From contig JAFEVB010000022.1 of the NCBI GenBank assembly GCA_032629725.1, positions 1,302,001 through 1,366,000 of the forward strand: a stretch of DNA of 64,000 bases, written 5' to 3'. A model generated the notes under the pieces. That model did no database searches and was not told the origin of the DNA. It saw only the letters and a program-made list of their open reading frames with translations. Source of the stretch: Gremmenia infestans. Taxonomy: Eukaryota > Ascomycota > Leotiomycetes > Helotiales > Hamatocanthoscyphaceae. Shown in pieces: positions 21,948 to 32,218 of this stretch. Numbering within the stretch: the first letter of the stretch is position 1; each line of letters starts with the position of its first letter. The position numbers and the translations under genes were made by a program.

Positions 21948-21991
21948 GTTGAGTTGCGTTGAGCTGAGCTGAGTTGAGTTGAGTTGCGAGT
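21948..21991. repeat. GAGTT/GAGCT simple repeat
   Basis: A tandem run of GAGTT and GAGCT pentamers directly upstream of the DUF7730-like gene start. Confidence 0.75.
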
Positions 21992-22134
21992 AGACTACTA
22001 AGACTCTCGTCGGCTGTGACTAAGCCAAACCAAGCTAAGACTAGATGGGTAGAGTGCATACAAAGTAAGGTTAAGCATTTAAGTCTATTTGAAATACGCC
22101 GTACTCCATATCGAGTACTTCGTACTAAGTGGAG

Positions 22135-22157
22135 TTCAAACTTTTTGCACCCCACTG
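22135..22157 (-). repeat. orphan transposon end
   Basis: A 23-bp stretch identical to the terminal 23 bp consensus (CAGTGGGGTGCAAAAAGTTT plus GAA) of the Tc1-like element at 22237-23553, in inverse orientation and followed by TA. It lies 79 bp outside that element and is probably what remains of another copy. Confidence 0.7.
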
Positions 22158-22236
22158 TACAGTACGGAGCGTAGGAAGGAAGGATCAGGGCCCACTACAC
22201 TCCACCTTGAAGATAAGAACTGTACGAAGTACAGTA

Positions 22237-23553
22237 TAGTGGGGTGCAAAAAGTTTGAATACACCCCTGTCTTTCAGCCCCCTACCACTTCCCAAATAGG
22301 CTCTTGTTTACCTCTTATTTACATGCTGCTTTTATTAGATAAACAAACCAAAAGTGAGGCTATTTAGAGTATGGTTTTTAATATTTTGTATACTATCCAT
22401 TAGCCTCAATTACTGCCTTAACCCGATCCTCCATAGTTGTAGCTAGTCTATATAAAATCCCATTATCAATAGCATGCTATGCTTCTTGTGCCCCTCTAAT
22501 TAATGCATCTAGAGTCTCATCTGTATCAGGAGCATGTTCAAGCTCTGGATGCCTTCTATATAGCTCTGCTTTTATTAAAGCCTATAGGTTCTCTATAGGA
22601 TTTAAGTCAGGAGAGTAAGGAGGCTAATTCATAACGCGTATCCCTATCTCCCTTAGTATATCCCTTACAATTTGCCCCCGATGTGGCCCTGCGCCATCAT
22701 GCATAAATTCCCCTCCTTTAACCATAATATCAGGGAGAAAAGCTTTATACAGGTTACGGATAACCCATGAAGAAACACCTCTACGTAGGGCTTCTGGATC
22801 TCCATTAAGAGGTACTAGACCTGTACGTCGGTTGCATCCAAATGCAGCCCAAAGCATCTTTTTAACTCCCTTTCCACTGCAACGGATAGGCTGAACATCC
22901 TGCAACCGTAATTGGTCTTTCGGGCGTGTAAAGGTCTATTTTGGTTGTACTCCTACCCCCCTTTCCACAGTACATTTATCTGACTAAGTAACCTTTATCT
23001 AATCCATTAAAGTGTATGCTTGGTGGTCAATTGCCTAGCTTAATCGGGAGTCAGCATGCATCTGCTTAATCTCAGGGCGCTTCTTTTGCAGCCATTTCCT
23101 CTTATTCATCTTCTGTAACAAGCCCTGCAGAGACCGCTTTTTAACTGCATCATCAACTTCCTGGAGGAGGTCCCGTATCTTGATATGTGGATTCGTATGG
23201 TTTACAGTATCATATATATGATCCCGCTGCTCTTCTGTAAGACCGCGAGGTCTTCCAGACCGTAAATTCGACGCGTTTTCGGATCGGGAGGCTTCACGGC
23301 GACAGGTTGTGATTATAGTTGAACGGCTTATTTCTGGGTGTTTAGTGTGTATATCGCCATAGCTATAATGCAGCGAGCGTAGCTCACAAATGCGTGCTCG
23401 TAGCTGGGGGCTTAGCTGTTGATTGCGAGCCATAATAAAAGTGTGTAGTTGTGAAGTGTTCAGACGAAAAGCAGCCAGGTAAACAAGAGCCTATTTGGGA
23501 AGTGGTAGGGGGCTGAAAGACAGGGGTGTATTCAAACTTTTTACACCCCACTG
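22237..23553 (-). mobile_element. Tc1/mariner-type DNA transposon with 77-bp inverted repeats
   Basis: A 1317-bp element flanked by TA on both sides (22235-22236 and 23554-23555), as expected for TA-targeting Tc1/mariner transposons. The inverted terminal repeats at 22237-22313 and 23477-23553 match with only a few C/T differences, starting (C/T)AGTGGGGTG. The transposase gene inside (minus strand) is dead, with seven TAG codons. The near-identical ends suggest recent insertion relative to the mutations. Confidence 0.93.
22393..23433 (-). pseudogene. Tc1/mariner transposase, inactivated by TAG codons
   Basis: A 346-codon frame from ATG 23433 to TAG 22393 with no frameshift but seven internal TAG codons (lowest bases 23035, 22999, 22984, 22936, 22624, 22582, 22477). 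Several fall where the family carries Trp (before the first catalytic Asp, before PPYSPDLNPIEN and after PIENL), so TGG-to-TAG changes explain them. Domains in order are an N-terminal helix-turn-helix (MARNQQLSPQLRARICELRS), a second HTH region with GRPRGLTEEQ, the first catalytic Asp (SDKCTVERG), the second Asp in FMHDGAGPHRGQ, and SPDLNPIEN. The spacing from the second Asp to the Glu is 34 residues (DD34E), typical of Tc1. One-sided G-to-A change is the mark expected from repeat-induced point mutation. Confidence 0.9.
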
Positions 23554-23555
23554 TA

Positions 23556-23689
23556 CGAAGGACGCGGTATTTAGTCAGGAATAATCAGCGCTAGTGGAGC
23601 TAAGGTATCGCAAGGGTCCTTATAGGGCATATTAGTGGAGCTTACAGGGCACTCCCCTGAATATGCCATACTTTTAACCGCGTCCTTCG
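23556..23689. mobile_element. MITE-like element, copy 1
   Basis: A 134-bp non-coding element with perfect 13-bp inverted ends (CGAAGGACGCGGT ... ACCGCGTCCTTCG) flanked by TA. Its left TA is the same TA that borders the right end of the Tc1-like element. A longer relative lies at 31580-31818. Confidence 0.8.
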
Positions 23690-24366
23690 TACGTACGGGC
23701 AACTTAGGAGGGCGAAGACTCAATACCTGTACGAGGTGCCTTCTACGAACCTGTGGATTAGCTATGCTTTTCCTGAGAATTAAGTGGCATGGTGGGAGTG
23801 ATTTCAGTCGCTTTTGCCACGTTGCAATACGACTCTAGAGCCAAATTTGAGTCATAACAGCGACCCTACAACTACCTTAATAACGTCTGCGGCGCGCCAA
23901 ATGAAGACGGATCTCTAGGAGAACGCAGTCCTTGCAGTGACTAACTATAGTGCGTATGCTATAAGCTACGCGCGGTACTATATCTCCTGGCGGTTTAGTT
24001 GTGATATGGAATAGCTACCGTAACATATAGCCTTTTACACACTACTTAGGCCTTATACGTGAAACGACTGGTCTATAACTAATAACCTCCCCTCTCTAAA
24101 GAGCGATACTCCTATAACTAATATATAAATGGTGGAAGGAATAAGGCTCTTATAGCTAGGTTTTGCTATCTGGGTTATATATTAGCATTATGACACTGCG
24201 GGATTAGGGACCTGGGACTTCTTAGAAAAGAGGTTCTTTTTCCCCTTATGGTTTTAGGCTTCTTAAATAAGAAGGACTTTATATTTGAAAATCCTAGCTT
24301 AGCACGCCCTAATACCCCCTGGGAGGTTTAGGACCCCTATATGGGCAATCCCCCCGGCGTTAAACA

Positions 24367-24390
24367 CTACTATACTATACTATACTATAC
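24367..24390. repeat. ACTAT pentanucleotide microsatellite
   Basis: About five consecutive copies of an ACTAT-type unit within decayed repeat DNA. Confidence 0.8.
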
Positions 24391-25188
24391 GGTCAACTTA
24401 ATCCGAGGCTAAAAAAAGATACGTTTTATAGGGGATTTTACGTTATTTAACCTTGTTTTAGAGGGGGGGGGGAGTAAGCATAAGGTAGCATGCGCACTTG
24501 CCGTTTATCTAGAACTTTATCTAATTTCTTACGGAGCTCGGAGGTAGCCGGCAAATGCGGCGAATCGACAAATTCGACGTATATCTCGGAGACTACTACC
24601 TTAAGAGCACTTGTAACCCGAGCCTTTCAGCCCGGGGTAGACTATATCTTACGATGCGTAAGCCCCGCGTGGGACCCACCGCCGTCTACTTGCACTTGCA
24701 CCCCTTTAGACATAGCCATATTATTTCCCTCGTGAGTACTATATACTATCTCAACTATTAAAACAACGCGATTTTTAGGGTGGCAGATATGCTGCTCCTG
24801 ATCAAATCCACAGCGGATTTGATTCGATTAAGATATGAAATCCGTCCATAAAATAGCTAATCACCTTGACGGACTTTACCGTGAACTTTTACGAAGTAAC
24901 GGTAAAATGATATTATATAACCAGTCCCACTTAACAATCGCAATCGTACCTGAATTACAAGGTATCCCTTTGACCTATATAGGTACTCCATATGGTATAG
25001 AACTATGAGGCTTAGAAAGGAAGGCGCAGAGAGGAATATTATCAGATCACAATCGCTCCTACGGAGGATCGTGTTCGTAGCTTGAAGGAACACCGTCGAT
25101 TATACATGGACGTACCTATGTCACTCGTGGCTCCTCCCGTATGACTTAAAAGCTTAGAAATCTCTTAATTTTCGAATCCTTTCGATTG

Positions 25189-25360
25189 TATAGTAGGGTG
25201 CAAAAGGTTAAAACCCATGTCTTGGAGACCAATACTGAAAGATTAAGCTATTACTCAATAAAGCTAGAAGTGCTATAAACCTAACGCAAATAAGTCAAGC
25301 GGCTGCTTTTCTTAATTAGCTTTAGAGATATAGGATCAGACCTTTTGCACCCTTTGTATA
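25189..25360. mobile_element. small inverted-repeat element with Tc1-like ends
   Basis: About 172 bp, with ends TATAGTAGGGTGCAAAAGGT and, inverted, TATACAAAGGGTGCAAAAGG. The shared 14-bp core AGGGTGCAAAAGGT resembles the first bases of the Tc1-like element at 22237 (GGGGTGCAAAA). It has no coding capacity; probably a MITE mobilised by a related transposase. Confidence 0.6.
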
Positions 25361-27104
25361 CATCTTTTAGTAAAGTGACGCGGACGTGTTTCATAAATCG
25401 TAGGAGGGATGCACGGTCCTATCAATAGAATCTTATTTTTAGCGGTCCCTACTAAAAAGTTTAAAATCACGTCTTACCTATTCTAGGCAGAACGCCGTTT
25501 TACTTCTTTGTAATCATATCTCTAATCGGAGAATAAAGGTAATAATAGATGCAATCTAAGTGCAATCCGATTCTATTACTCTTAAGCTGAAGGTATGAAA
25601 GGAAGAACTGAACTACTGATTCTATACGGCGTAAAAGTAATTCGAGCCTCGCTTTTTATACAGTGAGGATTTATAGTTATAATCACTTAAGCCGCTGATC
25701 AAAGTACTTTGCTCCGCCACTCGAGGGGACTAGCTACGCACTATTCAAAGCGCCTAAAGGAGAATCGTATTGCATTTACGCCGTATAAAGCAGGGGGGGG
25801 TGGGGGGTCTAGGAGTCTAGAATAAGGACAGCGCTTATTGGCCAGGTTCCAGCTACAGCTGAGCTACCAGCTCCTTATTGGTCTCCTTGTTGGTTTCAAC
25901 CGTCTACCACGCATTAAGGTACATCCTTATATTCACTTTCCTATACCACCGTATTCTTAAACGCATACCATCATGAAAATCTAATTTATTCCAATCTCTA
26001 CTATTGATTCTGAAGTGAGGTTTTGGGTGTTATGAAAGTGACTAGGTGCCAGAATTATTCTGAGCATTAATGAGGCGGCGGATTGTAAAATTAGCACCAA
26101 ATGTGACATGCCTAATCATAACCACTGTGCGGTCGTGCTGCTGTTACCCATTAGGCCTCATCTCGCCGCTTACGTACAAGCAGACCCTCCGCCTTCCCCC
26201 ACCGTACTACTTGTATATACGCCGTATTAGGACACACCATCAAGTTTCACTTCCACACCCCCCTTGTCGCGCTTCCAGCCTTCAACACTGCCCCTAGAAC
26301 TATTATCAGACGAAAAGCTATCATAAGGAGGTAAGCGCGCTCAAGGATCTACTATATTCATATTCCCACCAATGATCCGCTCAAGCGCGCAAACTAGCTG
26401 TCTTCCTTCCTACAGTACCAGACAAAACTGTTCCGCCAAAAAACCAGACCAGGCCAGGGGTGGATGGTAAACATAAAAGCACCAAAGCAAGGCCCCCTGT
26501 CCCGCCCTTGGCAGAATCATTTTGCCCGGGACAAAGTCTGCCCTTTTCTCTTACCGCAATCCTGACAGTATCAGTGAGACTGTGTAGCGTGGCAAGACAG
26601 AATCCCTCAAGCGCTCCTTTACCCCAGTGGGCCTCCTGTTGGGGCTAAGCAATGTTAAAGTGAAACAGCTTGTATTCTGTAGAATCTCGACTTTTCACGT
26701 GTAAGTGGCACGGTATACGTTGGTACGGGGTTAAATATTGTCTCCGCAGTCAGCCTTAAGCAAAGTAAGTAACCCCCTAGTAAGGCTCAAATTGTTCGAG
26801 ATGAGAGATGAGCTTGAAGGATCAACAGGATCAACTTTGGACATTTCGTGTGTCATTTTCATATTGTTCCTTTTGGTGTATTATTAGACATGAGCTTCTG
26901 GTTTATAGGCTTATATATCTGCTTTGCATTGTGATTTGTTTCATCTTTCTCTCTCCTCCATGTCGTCTTGCCCTTCATAGTAACTCCGTTCTTTGCCTGT
27001 TATTCATGCAGCTGTGAGGCTCTGCCACTCTTTCAACACCCCTAGAACCCCGAGCTTCACCACGCGCTGCAACTACAACTTCTGCTCACTCTTTGCATTT
27101 CACC

Positions 27105-30100
27105 ATGAAGCTCACAAGTACCTTCGCCCTTCTTTTAGGCTATTTCACCAGAGGTCATGGCTGGGTAATGGACACCTCTTGTTCCCCGTATAGCCAGCTG
27201 GTAAACGATGGCATGAATAATGCGTTTGATCTCGCTCAAGCGGGGTCCGATACATTTGGTATCACACTTCTAGGGAGCGGACCTAAATGGCAGGCTCGGA
27301 AAGACCTCATCTCATACATGTTTAGCGAAGCTTTGCCAAATGGCAACATTGATACTGATAATAAGAATTGGAAACTTGGCGAGAGCACATTTGCTTCAGT
27401 CCTGAAGTACAACACTAACAACGCGACGTAACTCCACCCAGCCTTCGCAACCTAAACACAGACTCTCTTATTGTGTATTGCAATTATTCCCGCTTCACAG
27501 AAGGTGAAAACTGCGACCAGGTGAAGAAACCCGGGTATACCTGTGATACTAGTATTGGTATATCCATGCCGATGGGCGGCATATATGATGATTGCAAGAG
27601 CACAAGCTTATTCAGCACAAGTGAAATTTCGGTATCTAGCCAACCAGAAGCGGTTATTATGATTAGACTCTAACCTCTCTCTAGGCCTGGACAAGGGAGT
27701 ATGCTTCCCTGGGCGTCAACCGTGCTTCTCAGATTCAGTTGTGCCCCTCTTTCTTGAAATCACAACAGAAGCTTAAAATCCAAAGCTTGAAAGACCAGGG
27801 AAAGAAGGCTAGTCTGGCAAGAAGCAAGGCGAAGCTAAGCGCCTGGTTGGACGACCCCTTCAAGACTGCTATGGATGTAGCGTACCTGTTCGAAGGTACT
27901 ATGCTTCACGAAATGACGCACGCAATTCCTAATGCTGGCACTGTAGATGCAGGTCCTGGTGATGTTGGGAAAACCGATTCGTATGGCTGGAAGAATTGCC
28001 GCAAATTGAGTGGCAACGGAGGCATAACCAACGCGGATTCCTACGCTCTGTTTGGAATTGGCAGCCGGATGATTGCTCCGAATAACGGCGCAACAGCTCA
28101 GCGACCCATGGCAGACGGATCAATTCAAGTCCTTCCTGGCGAAGCTTCAGGCTCGAAACGAAACCTTGCCGCTCGAGCGGCTAATGCGAACATCACCTTG
28201 ACTATAGATCATGCCACCGTTACATTAAATAATGCTAATGCAACGGATTTTGTGTTTTCTGAATCAGGTTCAGCTCCTGTCACTATCTCGAAAGGTCGGG
28301 CGTACACAATTGGCACGGATGTCCTCTCCTTGGACGGCTCTGCTATCATCGAAGACAAATCTACAATATTCTTCGTCCCGGCATCAGCTACCACGGGCCA
28401 TTCAAGCAGTTCCAGCATCATTTCCAGCAGAACTTCCCAGGGCTTTACTACATTAAGCACTTCGGCTCGTAGCCAAAATTCGTCTACATCCTCACGCTCG
28501 AGTAGCGGCTCATCATCTTCGGTCTTTTCCCCCTCGAGCGCTTCTGGCACGATTTCCCCGGGCAAGTCGGCTGTCAGTAGCCTTTCTACCAGCAACAGCT
28601 CATCAATCCGAAGCTTTGCCAGTACAAATTCCTTGAGCAAAACATCTGCTAGTGGCCAATCTGCTACCAAAAGCTCCTCAAGACAAGCTTCGGTCCTTTC
28701 AAGCTCCGCTACGAGTTCCGTAAGCCAAAGCATATCAAAGAATGCGACAGCTACAGCTGCTAGCTTTTCGTCAAAATCATCGGTATCTAGCTCGCAGTCC
28801 AAATCCTCGGGATCTGGCTCATTGTCAAGTTCGCCTTTGTCCTCCTCGCAGTCTTCCTTCAGTTCAGCAGGATCTATCACATGGAGTGGTTCGTGGACTG
28901 ATACAACAACGGCAACACCAGCCTCCTTTGCTTGGCTCAACGTTCCATCAACTACAATATCAGACCAGTCAGCAACGTCCGAGGCGGTATTGATTGGAGG
29001 CCTATTCTTTGGTCTCAAAACCAATAGACAATGGCTCACGGATCCTAAGCTAAAATCACAGTACCTTGACGACGTTGAGCGTACAAAAAGCGAGACGGAG
29101 TCCTTATTCAATGACTTGACAAACAAGCCCGACATGCCAGACTGCTCTAACACTAAGAGAAAGAGAAACTCGATGTCAGAAAGGCAGTTAAGAGCCGTGC
29201 TTCAAGACAGGGATGCAATAGGCAGTATGTCAGGGGCGATTGAGGGTGCGATTGGGGATGTTTCCGAGCTTGTTAGCTGTGGTGCGAAAGTAGTCAAGAA
29301 CTTGGCCACTGAAGTGGAAAAACCTACTCCAGACGTCGGTATAGTCGAGGGCTTGACAGATAGTCTAGAAGAGATTGCCAAAGAACTGAAGGACGAGGAC
29401 AAGCAGCAGTCTTCCTCGCCACCTACCAGTACTGCCCCTACGAGTACGGCATCCAAATCTAGCAGCTCTTGTTCGACACAAACCAAAAGCGCCTGCGACA
29501 CTTCCTTGTCCGTCTTCACACCCTCTGGTGCAACGACACGGTCGACGTCCACTATCACACTCTCTTGCTCGACCGTCACCGCTTGCTCGGCCTCGCTGAC
29601 CGGATCCACGACGACAAACAGTGAGGCACAGATCACGGTCACGATCAAAGAGGGTGATTATGCAAATGCCTATGATACTTTTACTACAAACTGGTACGAC
29701 CTCCAGCAGTCTATCCTCGCGGAGGCTATGGCTGACGACACGGATGCGTAAGTGACTTTCCGGGGGAATATCTCCTATTTTGAACATCGCAAAAGAGTCA
29801 ACTGCTCTTACGAGACTTTTTCAAACTCCCAACTCCTATTTCATGAGGCAATGCTGACTTTGATATCTTGATCACAGTTATATCACTTGGTCGTCCGACG
29901 AAGCAACTACGACGGGCTCAATCTCCGGATCGATAACTGCTTCCGCAAACTCGACCTCCACATCAATAAGAGCCTCTCCCTCCTCCTCAACCAAAGCTTC
30001 ATCCGCATCAATAACGGCATCTTCTTCCGCTTCACATAAAAGCTCGCCCTCGGGCCAGCCAACAGCTTCCGCAAACTCGACCTCTTCGATACCAACATCA

Positions 30101-31012
30101 CTTTCCACCAGTTCCAAGGGCACCATTTCCAAGACAGCAAGCCTGACTATCACCAGCAGCGCATCAGCGAACGCCACTACATCTTCCACCCCGACTACCA
30201 CTCGGAAGACAACCTCAGCACCTGCAATAACCTCATGTACACTATCAAGTGTGACTGCTTTCAGCTCAGCGTATTCGTACTATACCATCGACTACCCTTC
30301 CACAATAGAATGCGCGTGCAACGATGGCTGGACAGCCGGCGTCGGGACGTCCGTTGGCGCCGACCATTCAATAACCTATACCTGCGAAGTCGGCTCAACG
30401 CTCATCGCAGTTAGCACCGCGCCTCCGAAAACAACAGCGCCGCCCAAGACAACGGCACAGCCGAAACCTGCCTACCAAACCGGCACCTGCGATCTCCATA
30501 TCTTCGAAGCATCCGAGAATTATAACGCGCCCTTGTATGTCCAGCTCAACATCACGGACGGCGGCAACAACCTACTCGCTAGTTCGAATACCCAAGGTAG
30601 CTGGGGCGACAGCATTTCCGTCAAGGCGGATGAATCCAAGCTGCCGTACGATATCAACGTCGACTTTCTGAGATCAACCGTCGTTCCCAGATCCAGCGGG
30701 TCGGGAATGATCAAGGGGAGAATAGCCGTACCGGCTCCAGAAGCGATCGTGAACTGGGAAGATTGGAAGTTGACGATAGATGCGGGCGACACCAAGTGGG
30801 ATGATACGGATACGGACAAGACGCAGATGCCGTGGTGTTCGGTGGGAGGTTGGGATGATGGCAATTTCTGGGATTGGTTGGATAGTGTGATATCGTTAGG
30901 AATGGATGAAGGCTCACCGGTAAGTCCTTTAATTATCTAACTTGTCTGGGATATAGTATGCTGACTTGAGACCCAATAGAATCGGCAAATGGATTGTCAC
31001 TGGGCCTGCTGA
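27105..31012 (+). pseudogene. secreted aspzincin-like metallopeptidase with long Ser/Thr region, one frameshift
   Basis: Exons: 27105-27631, 27685-29747, 29878-30919 and 30980-31012, with introns of 53, 130 and 60 nt, all GT..AG. Signal peptide MKLTSTFALLLGYFTRGHG, then the mature start WVMDTSCSPY. The zinc site is LHEMTHAIPN (HExxH), followed by a downstream Asp in KTDSYGWKNC and NADSYALFG, as in M35-like deuterolysin/aspzincin peptidases. A Ser-rich linker of about 150 residues, a helical segment and a second Ser/Thr stalk follow. The C-terminal Cys/Trp module ends NRQMDCHWAC. Exon 1 carries a frame break near 27428: the first frame ends TAA 27429, and the second resumes at once (SLRNLNTDSLIVYCNYSRF). 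Total exon length is one base short of a multiple of three, so one missing base explains it. Catalytic residues are intact; the gene would be active if the break is an assembly error. Confidence 0.75.
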
Positions 31013-32218
31013 ACTACGGCTCCACTTTTATGGAACCACACTCATCATACGGAGTAAGGAGTCATCCGAATGAGTCTCCTTTCAGCTGCTTACGCAGTGA
31101 TCTTTTGATTCAAGGATATACTTCGTATGAGCGCCAGCGCTTATATTGAAGGAAAAGTCAATCAAGTGCTGATTGGTCATTGTATCATAGTTATTATGTT
31201 CTTAAGGTCGAGTCATAGCACAGACCTCCACTATATATCCTCATAGCGAAATGCTAGCAAACTAGAGTATATCTATTTGCCTTTCCAACCTTTCATCCTT
31301 TTTTGCAGCCATTTAACCACCCTAATTCTGAAAAAGACACTGCATGGGTCTTCGGCCTAGATCAACTTATGAATCGATCAAACAAATACAAAGAAACAGG
31401 CATCTATTGTTTCCATTTCCCTCTCTACACGTACCTATTCGTGCATGTGAGGGGAGGTGCAGCTTTAGATAATATTAAGTAATAACGCGTCGCACTCGCT
31501 TACCAGCGCAGCCAAACCATACCCCTATTATCCGTCGCCAAGAGTTACTGTACCGTGCCGTGCCTGGAGCGTGCGTGTACGAAGAACGCGGTAAAAAGTC
31601 AGGAATGATCGGAGCTAGTGGAGCTAAAATATCACAAGGGTCTTTATAGGGCATATAATAATCTGAGCGCTGTAATTTAGTAGGCAGTCACTAAAACGAT
31701 AGGCTGTTAAGCCCTAAGGGTTGCTATAGCTACAGAGTACGATGCCCTGTAAATTAGTGAAGCTTATGGGGCACTCCCCTGAATATGCCATACTACGCCT
31801 TGAAAGCTTTCTACTTCGTACCTAGGTCAGTCGCAGGTGCTAATTAGGGCTTCACTTTCGTATCTACCCCAGGGAGGATGAACCTTGCTGAAAATCAAAC
31901 TATCTCATCTCAGCTCTCTTGCTCACTCCACCTATTTTCTCACATGCGAGACTAGACCAAAGCATATTTCAATCTTTTTGAAAAAGCCGGCCAAAAGGCT
32001 ATCTCAAATCGCCTTACGTTACAAGAAGCTATTTACAATATTCCCCTTCTATCCAAATCTCAACTATGTGGGTATCTCAGAAGCATCATCCATCATAATA
32101 TTCTGATCAAATCATTTTGCGCCACTTTTAGACCCCGATGAGGACTCCTGAACACCTGTACAATCTTCATGAGTAATGAGAGAGAAGTTTGATGATGACA
32201 TGCATGGCGAAAATTCAT
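31013..32218. other. intergenic region with MITE-like copy
   Basis: About 1.2 kb between the metallopeptidase and the phytochrome 3' end. It contains the second MITE-like copy and one TACGGAGTA motif (31048). No gene is supported. Confidence 0.5.
31580..31818. mobile_element. MITE-like element, copy 2 (longer form)
   Basis: A 239-bp relative of the element at 23556-23689, flanked by TA. The left end (CGAAGAACGCGGT) and the middle blocks (AGTCAGGAAT..ATC, CTAGTGGAGCTAA, CACTCCCCTGAATATGCCAT) match copy 1. About 95 extra bases lie between GGGCATAT and ATTAGTGAAGCTT. The right end is degenerate, keeping CTTCG next to the TA. Differences are mostly G/A and C/T. Confidence 0.75.

Larger units (their letters stand above)
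23693..27104. other. decayed AT/TA-rich, gene-free region and metallopeptidase promoter
   Basis: No gene is supported in 3.4 kb. The left part is rich in TA and TAG-containing tracts, with an ACTAT microsatellite (24367-24390) and G and C homopolymer runs, consistent with old repeats that have decayed. A small inverted-repeat element lies at 25189-25360. The last few hundred bases are probably the promoter of the gene starting at 27105. Confidence 0.45.

Noticed and set aside
27421..27465. A 34-nt GTAACT..CACAG intron to explain the frame break in the metallopeptidase
   Set aside because: It is too short and joins the wrong frame; the needed frame resumes immediately after the stop.
28209..29153. 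A 314-codon minus-strand frame
   Set aside because: It is antisense to the Ser-rich exon of the metallopeptidase, and its composition follows from that repeat.
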